Origin: an uncultured Actinomycetes bacterium
GTDB lineage: Bacteria; Actinomycetota; Actinomycetes; S36-B12; UBA5976
NCBI GenBank assembly: GCA_903951185.1
Contig: CAJBBC010000041.1
Span: 1-11,201, forward strand
Direction of reading: 5' to 3'
DNA length: 11,201 nt
Part shown: positions 5,832 to 11,201 of the stretch, one piece after another
Layout: each line of letters starts with the position of its first letter
Position numbering within the stretch: position 1 is the stretch's first letter
Translations under genes and position numbers: made by a program
The notes under the pieces: generated by a model
Database searches by the model: none
Seen by the model: the letters and a program-made list of their open reading frames with translations, nothing else
Told to the model about the DNA's origin: nothing

Positions 5832-5866
5832 TCCTTTAAGAACTGTCCTGTGAGGCAGACAAGGAG
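5832..5866 (+). promoter_or_regulatory. PyrR-binding RNA loop enclosing the pyrR Shine-Dalgarno sequence
   Basis: The core TGTCCTGTGAGGCA (5844-5857) fits the PyrR site consensus ARUCCNGNGAGGYU, except that the closing A-U pair is exchanged for U-A, which keeps pairing. It folds as C43-G58, U44-A57, G45-C56, U46-G55, C47-G54 (numbers plus 5800) around the hexaloop CUGUGA. A purine-rich bulge AAGAA (5838-5842) lies on the 5' side, and a lower stem TCCTT (5832-5836) pairs with AAGGA (5861-5865). The Shine-Dalgarno AAGGAG (5861-5866), 5 bases before the pyrR ATG, is part of that lower stem. When PyrR with bound UMP or UTP stabilises the loop, ribosomes would be blocked, as known for mycobacterial pyrR. 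No attenuation terminator follows, so translational repression is the likely mode. Confidence 0.88.
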
Positions 5867-5871
5867 TAAAA

Positions 5872-6438
5872 ATGACGAATAACGTCACGCCCGCTGAGTC
5901 CAGCGATTCCCGAGTAGTTCTCGATGCAAGCGACATTTCCAGAGCATTAACTCGATTAGCCCACGAAATTATTGAACGCACTCAAAGCGCGTCGAATTTA
6001 ACACTGATGGGTATCCCAACTCGTGGGGCAGCACTAGCCCAGCGGTTAGCTCAAAAAATTTCTGAAATACAAGGTTCGCCAGTTTCGGTTGGCGCTCTTG
6101 ATGTCACCATGTATCGAGATGACCTGCGGCTAAGACCAGCTCGAGCTTTGCTCCCAACAAAAATTCCAGTTGAAGGTATTGAAGGCCGCTTAGTGGTCTT
6201 AGTCGATGACGTACTTTTCTCTGGCCGCACAATTAGAGCCGCCCTTGATGCACTTAGTGAACACGGCCGACCTGAAGCAGTGCAATTAGCCGTTTTAGTA
6301 GACCGTGGACATCGCGAACTGCCTATTCGTGCGGATTACGTCGGTAAGAATCTGCCAACTTCCAGTAAAGAATCAGTTCGACTCCGGTTAGTTGAAAACG
6401 ACGGTATCGATGAAGTAGCAATTGAGCGTGCCAAGTGA
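5872..6438 (+). CDS. pyrR: Pyrimidine operon RNA-binding regulator / uracil phosphoribosyltransferase
   Basis: PyrR is a phosphoribosyltransferase-fold protein that binds the leader RNA of pyr genes when UMP or UTP is high, and in many species has a secondary uracil phosphoribosyltransferase activity. The 188-residue length is typical. The PRPP-binding loop is VVLVDDVLFSGRT (108-120), preceded by IPTRGAALA (48-56) and DVTMYRDDLR (77-86), and followed by AVLVDRGHRELPIRADYVGKN, a conserved PyrR stretch. ATG 5872 is supported by AAGGAG five bases upstream. Its own leader carries a PyrR-binding loop, so autoregulation is expected, with effects on the rest of the operon through translational coupling. 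The last four bases overlap the pyrB start (GTGA). Confidence 0.97.
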   Translation: MTNNVTPAESSDSRVVLDASDISRALTRLAHEIIERTQSASNLTLMGIPTRGAALAQRLAQKISEIQGSPVSVGALDVTMYRDDLRLRPARALLPTKIPVEGIEGRLVVLVDDVLFSGRTIRAALDALSEHGRPEAVQLAVLVDRGHRELPIRADYVGKNLPTSSKESVRLRLVENDGIDEVAIERAK

Positions 6439-7367
6439 AACACCTTTTAAGCGCTGCTGATTTAACTCGCGAAGAGGCGATCACAGTATTAGATACTGCT
6501 GCCCAGCTTGCTGCCGCTGCTGAACAAGGAGTGGGTAAGTTACCGCCACTTCGCGGACGCACCGTAGTTAACTTATTTTTCGAAGATTCAACTCGAACAC
6601 GAATGTCTTTTGAGGCAGCTGCTAAACGGTTAAGTGCCGATGTTATTAACTTCTCAGCTAAAAATTCAAGTGTCTCAAAAGGTGAAAGCCTAAAAGATAC
6701 TGCGCTAACTCTAGAAGCGATGGGCGCAGACGCAGTAGTAATCAGACATAACAGCAGCGGTGCACCACATCGATTAGCTAATGCAGGTTGGATTTCTGGC
6801 GGGGTAATCAATGCTGGTGATGGCACCCATGAACATCCAACTCAAGCGCTACTTGATGCCTACACACTTCGTCGACATTTATGTGCTGACCAAGCTGATT
6901 TAGCTGGTGTAAATGTAACTATCGTTGGCGACATCTTACATAGTCGCGTAGCTCGCTCGAATGTATTGCTACTACACATACTGGGCGCAAAAGTTAAGTT
7001 AGTTGCGCCACCAACTTTATTGCCAATCGGTGTTGAAACTTGGGGTTGTGAAATTTCTTATGACTTAGATGATTCAATCGCCGGCAGTGACGCAGTGATG
7101 ATGCTGCGAGTTCAAAAAGAACGAATGAACCAGTCATATTTTCCGAATGCTCATGAATACAGTTTCCGCTATGGCTTAACTAAAGCGCGGATGAACAAAA
7201 TGGCTCAACATGCAATCGTTATGCACCCTGGCCCAATGAACCGTGGAATGGAAATTTCGGCTGATGTTGCTGATTCAGCTAGATCGGTTGTAGTGGAGCA
7301 GGTTGCAAACGGAGTAAGCGTCCGCATGGCAGTTCTGTACTTAATACTTGGGGGAGCGGAGTCCTAA
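6435..7367 (+). CDS. pyrB: Aspartate carbamoyltransferase catalytic subunit
   Basis: PyrB condenses carbamoyl phosphate with L-aspartate to N-carbamoyl-L-aspartate, the committed pyrimidine step. The 310-residue length is normal. Key motifs are the carbamoyl-phosphate loop Ser52-Thr-Arg-Thr-Arg56, Ser77 and Lys81 of the mobile loop (SSVSKGESLKD), Arg103-His104, His133-Pro-Thr-Gln136, the aspartate-side segment LRVQKERM, and HPGPMNRGMEI near the C terminus. All catalytic residues expected from E. coli are present. The start is GTG 6435, overlapping the pyrR stop by four bases. No pyrI regulatory subunit is present in the window, as expected for actinobacteria, so control is likely at the operon level. 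Its stop shares a base with the pyrC start (TAATG). Confidence 0.98.
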   Translation: MKHLLSAADLTREEAITVLDTAAQLAAAAEQGVGKLPPLRGRTVVNLFFEDSTRTRMSFEAAAKRLSADVINFSAKNSSVSKGESLKDTALTLEAMGADAVVIRHNSSGAPHRLANAGWISGGVINAGDGTHEHPTQALLDAYTLRRHLCADQADLAGVNVTIVGDILHSRVARSNVLLLHILGAKVKLVAPPTLLPIGVETWGCEISYDLDDSIAGSDAVMMLRVQKERMNQSYFPNAHEYSFRYGLTKARMNKMAQHAIVMHPGPMNRGMEISADVADSARSVVVEQVANGVSVRMAVLYLILGGAES

Positions 7368-8671
7368 TGGGTAACGAAATAGTTTTTGAAAAATCAGTTG
7401 TTATTAAGAATGTAAAAATCCTTGGTAAAGAAACCACCGACATCCTGATTAAAGCTGGTCACATTACCGAACTTGGTAGCAACTTATCTGGCGACATAGT
7501 TATCGATGGCAGCGATTGTGTAGCTCTGCCAGGCTTAGTTGATTTACACACGCATTTGCGTGAACCTGGTCGCGAAGATGCTGAAACAATTTTATCTGGA
7601 TCACGAGCTGCGGCAATGGGTGGTTTCACTGCAGTTCACGCCATGGCAAATACCAACCCAGTTGCAGATACTGCTGGTGTAGTTGAACAAGTGTGGCGGC
7701 TAGGTAAAGAAGCTGGCTTAGTTGATGTGCGACCAGTTGGCGCAGTGACTAAAGGCTTAGACGGCATTGCACTAGCTGAACTTGGTGCAATGGCAGATAG
7801 TGCAGCTGGCGTTCGAGTATTTAGTGATGATGGCAAATGTGTACACGATGCCGCACTAATGCGTCGCGCCCTTGAGTACGTAAAAGCATTTGATGGGGTT
7901 GTTGCTCAGCATGCCCAAGAACCGCGATTAACAGATGGCGCGCAAATGAATGAAGGCGAACTATCTGGAAAATTAGGTTTAGCAGGTTGGCCAGCTGTTG
8001 CTGAAGAAGCAATTATTGCCAGAGATGTTTTATTAGCCGAACATGTTGGTTCACGCCTTCATGTTTGCCACTTATCAACGGCAGGTAGTGTCGAAATAAT
8101 TCGCTGGGCAAAAAGTCGGGGAATTAACGTAACTGCAGAAGTAACGCCCCATCACCTGTTTTTCACAGATGAAGTTGTAACTTCATACGATCCGATTTAT
8201 AAAGTGAATCCACCGCTTCGTACAGCTAAAGATGTGGCCGCAGTCCGCGCCGGGTTAGCTGATGGAACTATCGACATTGTAGCCACTGATCATGCGCCGC
8301 ATCCAGCCGAAGATAAAGACTGTGAATGGACTTCAGCTGCATTTGGGATGACTGGACTTGAATCTGCATTAGCAATTGTTAATGCGACCATGATTAAAAC
8401 AGGCTTAATGGATTGGGCAGCAGTAGCCGATCGAATGTCGATTAACCCAGCTCGAATTGGAAAAGTTTTAGATCAAGGTCAACCACTTAAAGTTGGTTCG
8501 CCTGCGAATATCGTAGTTTTCAATCCAAATATTGAAATTAAAGTTGATCCAAAAGCTACCCAAAGTGGAAGTCGCAATACGCCTTATCGCGAACTGACTT
8601 TACCTGGCCAAGTTGTAGCCACTGTATTTCGCGGCAAACCAACAGTTGTTAATGGGATGTTGGCAAATTGA
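7367..8671 (+). CDS. pyrC: Dihydroorotase, class I (Bacillus type)
   Basis: PyrC is a zinc amidohydrolase that closes N-carbamoyl-L-aspartate to dihydroorotate. At 434 residues it matches the longer class I enzymes. Metal and active-site motifs are His61-Thr-His63-Leu-Arg65 in VDLHTHLREPG, the bridging aspartate region SDDGKC (153-158, in place of a carboxylated lysine), His182 (AQHAQ), His235 (HVCHLST), TPHHLFFTD (260-268) and the catalytic Asp308 in ATDHAPH. It is therefore an active form and not the inactive PyrC homologue that accompanies PyrB in some bacteria. A G-rich ribosome-binding site (GGGGGAG, 7350-7356) sits 10 bases upstream. The ATG overlaps the pyrB stop by one base, and the TGA overlaps the next gene's TTG start by four. 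Confidence 0.98.
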   Translation: MGNEIVFEKSVVIKNVKILGKETTDILIKAGHITELGSNLSGDIVIDGSDCVALPGLVDLHTHLREPGREDAETILSGSRAAAMGGFTAVHAMANTNPVADTAGVVEQVWRLGKEAGLVDVRPVGAVTKGLDGIALAELGAMADSAAGVRVFSDDGKCVHDAALMRRALEYVKAFDGVVAQHAQEPRLTDGAQMNEGELSGKLGLAGWPAVAEEAIIARDVLLAEHVGSRLHVCHLSTAGSVEIIRWAKSRGINVTAEVTPHHLFFTDEVVTSYDPIYKVNPPLRTAKDVAAVRAGLADGTIDIVATDHAPHPAEDKDCEWTSAAFGMTGLESALAIVNATMIKTGLMDWAAVADRMSINPARIGKVLDQGQPLKVGSPANIVVFNPNIEIKVDPKATQSGSRNTPYRELTLPGQVVATVFRGKPTVVNGMLAN

Positions 8672-9252
8672 TTACACAATTAGTTAAGGCCGCCACATCC
8701 GCACCAGTTACAGATATTGCCGAGCGAACTATGCTGACTCTTTTAATGGTGTTAATTATTGGCTTGGCATTTTTAGGTATGCGTAAAGGTTGGCTAAATA
8801 AGTCAAAGCGGGTAATCGCTGAAATAGAAACTCATCAGCCGGCAAATGTAAATCCGTTAACTTCGCCGTGTGAAGCTAGATTCGCTGGCACCACTACAGC
8901 TGGAAATTGGCTCGATCGAATTACTAATCAAGGTTTAGGTACGCCACGTAGTATCACAATTCAAATATTCCGCGAAGGTATCTATCTAACTGACGATGGG
9001 CAATTTAATCTTTGGCTAGCCAGCGATGCTATTAAAGAAATTTCGACAAATCGCGGTATCGCCGGTGACGTAGTTGATCAAGCTGGCATGCTTAAATTTA
9101 CTTGGCACTTAGGTGATTTATTAGTTGATACCGGGGTGCGGGTTAACCGCCATCTGGACCATGAATTAATAGTTGAAGCACTGCAAACCTTCCCCAGCGC
9201 AGCTGCTTCGGTAAACCAAATGAAAACGCAAAGTATGGAGGCTGGGGAGTGA
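8668..9252 (+). CDS. Conserved single-pass membrane protein between pyrC and carA (Rv1382-like), function unknown
   Basis: This 194-residue protein has a short N terminus, one membrane helix (about 21-38), a basic flank (RKGWLNKSKR, 39-48) and a soluble domain. The domain contains GTTTAGNWLDRITNQGLG (about 69-86), predominantly beta-strand stretches such as SITIQIFREGIYLTDD, and LKFTWHLGDLLVDTGVRV (about 146-163). The position between pyrC and carA, and the WLDR...GLG and TW-LG...DTG-R patterns, match the membrane protein found at this site in other actinobacteria (Rv1382 in M. tuberculosis). The strand-rich domain may be PH-like, which is inference. The start is TTG 8668, sharing four bases with the pyrC stop. 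The end overlaps carA by four bases. No catalytic motif is seen; its link to pyrimidine synthesis rests only on conserved location. Confidence 0.85.
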   Translation: MITQLVKAATSAPVTDIAERTMLTLLMVLIIGLAFLGMRKGWLNKSKRVIAEIETHQPANVNPLTSPCEARFAGTTTAGNWLDRITNQGLGTPRSITIQIFREGIYLTDDGQFNLWLASDAIKEISTNRGIAGDVVDQAGMLKFTWHLGDLLVDTGVRVNRHLDHELIVEALQTFPSAAASVNQMKTQSMEAGE

Positions 9253-10364
9253 CACAAGCCGTACTAGTGCTTGAAGACGGACAGGTTTTTACCGGAAAGT
9301 CTTACGGAGCAATCGGCACTGCATTTGGTGAGGCAGTTTTCTCGACCGGGATGACCGGTTACCAAGAAACTATTACCGACCCTTCTTATTGCGGGCAAGT
9401 TGTTATTCAAACCGCGCCACATATTGGTAACACTGGCTGGAATGACGAAGATAATGAATCAGCTCAGATTTGGGTTTCTGGATATGTAATTCGCGACCCG
9501 GCCCGAATTCCGTCGAATTGGCGAGCTAAACGCTCGCTTGATGATGAATTAAAGAAACAAAATATTGTGGCAATTAGCAATATAGATACTCGCGCCTTAA
9601 CTCGGCATTTACGTGACCAAGGCGCCATGCGAGTAGGTATTTTCAGCGGCGAATTAGCAAGCCAACCGATTAGTGAATTACTTGAGCAAGTTAAAACTAT
9701 TCCAGAAATGGCTGGCGCTAGTTTTTCCCAAACAGTTTCAACTAAAGCAACTTATGTTGTGCCGGCTGTTGGTAAAAAATTATATCAAGTAGCAGCTCTT
9801 GATTTAGGTATTAAATCGATGACGCCGTACTTAATGGCCCAGCGCGGAATCGAAGTGCATGTGGTGCCATCGGATATAAGTGCAGCGCAGTTACTTGAAC
9901 TTGGGAAAGACGGAATATTTGTTTCAAATGGTCCGGGCGACCCAGCAACTGCATCCCATGCGGTGGCTTTAGTTCAGGCTGCCCTTGAAGCCAAGCGACC
10001 ATTCTTTGGAATTTGTTTTGGCAACCAAATACTTGGTCGCGCACTTGGTTTTGGAACTTACAAACTTCGCTACGGCCACCGTGGGATTAATCAACCAGTA
10101 ATGGATCGCAAAACCGGCAAAGTAGAAGTAACTGCACACAATCATGGTTTCGCAGTTGATGCACCGCTCGATAAAGATAGTGAAACAAAATTTGGCACAG
10201 TTCGAGTAAGTCACGTTTGTTTAAATGACAATGTTGTCGAAGGTCTTGAATGTTTAGATGTTCCGGCCTTTAGTGTGCAGTATCACCCAGAAGCTGCTGC
10301 CGGTCCGCATGATTCTGCGTATTTATTTGATCGGTTTGTTGATTTGATGGGTGGTAAGCGCTAA
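9249..10364 (+). CDS. carA: Carbamoyl-phosphate synthase small (glutaminase) subunit
   Basis: CarA hydrolyses glutamine and passes ammonia through a tunnel to CarB for carbamoyl phosphate, used here for pyrimidines and also for arginine. The 371 residues comprise the N-terminal CPSase small-chain domain (FGEAVFSTGMTGYQETITDP, 26-45) and a class I glutamine amidotransferase domain. The nucleophile is Cys256 in FFGICFGNQILGRALG, with His346 and Glu348 in QYHPEAAAGPHD completing the triad; NGPGDP (227-232) forms the oxyanion region. The start is GTG 9249, with GGAGG at 9237-9241 at good spacing. It overlaps the upstream membrane protein by four bases and carB by one (TAATG), as fits a tight heterodimer made in equal amounts. 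Confidence 0.98.
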   Translation: MTQAVLVLEDGQVFTGKSYGAIGTAFGEAVFSTGMTGYQETITDPSYCGQVVIQTAPHIGNTGWNDEDNESAQIWVSGYVIRDPARIPSNWRAKRSLDDELKKQNIVAISNIDTRALTRHLRDQGAMRVGIFSGELASQPISELLEQVKTIPEMAGASFSQTVSTKATYVVPAVGKKLYQVAALDLGIKSMTPYLMAQRGIEVHVVPSDISAAQLLELGKDGIFVSNGPGDPATASHAVALVQAALEAKRPFFGICFGNQILGRALGFGTYKLRYGHRGINQPVMDRKTGKVEVTAHNHGFAVDAPLDKDSETKFGTVRVSHVCLNDNVVEGLECLDVPAFSVQYHPEAAAGPHDSAYLFDRFVDLMGGKR

Positions 10365-11201
10365 TGCCAGCACGTAAAGACATTAAGTCAGTAATGGTTA
10401 TTGGCTCTGGACCAATTGTGATTGGCCAAGCATGCGAATTCGATTATTCCGGAACTCAAGCTTGTCGAGTACTTAAAGCCGAAGGTATCCGAGTAATTCT
10501 GGTTAACAGTAATCCAGCCACAATTATGACTGACCCTGAATTTGCTGATGCAACCTACATTGAGCCAATCACCCCTGAAATTTGCGAAAGTATTATTGCT
10601 AAAGAGCGACCAGATGCCTTACTTCCAACGCTTGGTGGGCAGACGGCGCTGAATACTGCGATCGCATTACACGCTAATGGTGTGCTTGAAAAATACAACG
10701 TTGAATTAATCGGTGCGAATGTTGAGGCAATTGAACGCGGCGAGAACCGTGAAAAATTCCGTCAAATAGTTGCCGACATCGGCGGCGAAAGCGCTAAGTC
10801 ATTTATCTGTCACACTATGGATGATTGTTTTGCTGGCGTTAAACAGCTTGGCTATCCAGTTGTAGTTCGCCCATCGTTCACTATGGGCGGTGCCGGTTCA
10901 GGTATTGCCTATAACGAAGCTGACTTACTTCGGATTGCTGGCCTTGGCCTGCAAGCCTCACCAACAACTGAAGTACTACTTGAAGAATCAATTATTGGCT
11001 GGAAAGAATACGAACTTGAACTAATGCGTGACCACCACGACAACGTCGTTGTAGTTTGTTCAATTGAAAACTTAGATCCAATGGGCGTACATACTGGCGA
11101 CTCAATCACTGTTGCGCCGTCGATGACATTAACTGATCGCGAATACCAAAAACTTCGCGACTTAGGTATCGACATAATCCGCGCAGTGGGGGTAGATACT
11201 G
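10364..11201 (+). CDS. carB: Carbamoyl-phosphate synthase large subunit, N-terminal quarter (3' end outside window)
   Basis: CarB uses two ATP, bicarbonate and ammonia from CarA to make carbamoyl phosphate. The frame is open from ATG 10364 to the window edge, giving 279 residues of a usual 1,050-1,100. The start MPARKDIKSVMVIGSGPIVI is typical; next come GQACEFDYSGTQACR (21-35), LPTLGGQTALN (87-97), and the ATP-grasp region of the carboxyphosphate domain, with RPSFTMGGAGSGI (168-180) and the region near the end reading ENLDPMGVHTGDSIT. No frameshift or stop is seen. A weak GGGTGG (10349-10354) lies in the carA end. Translational coupling to carA is likely. The rest of the gene, and possibly pyrD or pyrF, would lie downstream. 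Confidence 0.98.
   Translation, partial: MPARKDIKSVMVIGSGPIVIGQACEFDYSGTQACRVLKAEGIRVILVNSNPATIMTDPEFADATYIEPITPEICESIIAKERPDALLPTLGGQTALNTAIALHANGVLEKYNVELIGANVEAIERGENREKFRQIVADIGGESAKSFICHTMDDCFAGVKQLGYPVVVRPSFTMGGAGSGIAYNEADLLRIAGLGLQASPTTEVLLEESIIGWKEYELELMRDHHDNVVVVCSIENLDPMGVHTGDSITVAPSMTLTDREYQKLRDLGIDIIRAVGVDT

Noticed and set aside
5703..5981. Open frame on the - strand (92 codons) across the pyr leader
   Set aside because: It runs over the promoter, the PyrR loop and the pyrR start, has no ribosome-binding site of note, and resembles no known protein.
6323..6826. Open frame on the - strand (167 codons) opposite pyrR and pyrB
   Set aside because: It overlaps highly conserved parts of both proteins, including the pyrB STRTR region, and shows no recognisable domain.

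Overview
The window is an ordinary, densely packed chromosomal segment in which every gene reads on the + strand. It looks like an actinobacterium with a small, AT-leaning genome; GC is roughly in the mid-40s by eye and was not computed. The reasons are: the pyr gene order pyrR-pyrB-pyrC-(membrane protein)-carA-carB, which matches mycobacteria and streptomycetes; a PyrR RNA site placed on the pyrR ribosome-binding site; Lgt with a long charged C-terminal tail; a pyruvate kinase of actinobacterial length and start; and protein sequences typical of the phylum. A streamlined planktonic lineage such as the freshwater acI group (Nanopelagicales) would fit, but that assignment is inference.

Region 1 (1-4118) is the end of a tryptophan operon followed by cell-envelope genes. 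trpB (5' end cut off by the window edge) overlaps trpA by one base. Sixteen bases later comes a four-helix MauE/DoxX-like membrane protein with a CGC motif, then a membrane-anchored DsbA-like thiol oxidoreductase (CPAC), then lgt, which attaches diacylglycerol to lipoproteins. The two redox genes probably work together in extracytoplasmic thiol chemistry.

Region 2 (4119-5697) begins with a 148-base spacer holding three 16-bp-spaced copies of AGTAAACAGG, followed by pyk (pyruvate kinase, GTG start, good ribosome-binding site). A strong hairpin overlaps the pyk stop codon.

Region 3 (5698-11201) is the de novo pyrimidine operon. A 174-base spacer contains a likely extended -10 promoter (TGCTACAAT), a GNRA hairpin near the expected 5' end, and a near-textbook PyrR-binding loop whose lower stem would bury the pyrR Shine-Dalgarno sequence. 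Then pyrR, pyrB, pyrC, a conserved single-pass membrane protein of unknown role, carA and the first quarter of carB follow with every junction overlapping by 1 or 4 bases. Together they make carbamoyl phosphate (CarAB), join it to aspartate (PyrB) and close the ring (PyrC), with PyrR sensing UMP/UTP and feeding back on the operon.

I saw no mobile elements, CRISPR, tRNA or rRNA genes, and no non-coding stretch longer than 300 bases. I did not find a clearly new biological system. The points most worth a second look are the regulatory RNA and DNA structures in the two long spacers, the redox pair, and the unknown protein between pyrC and carA.
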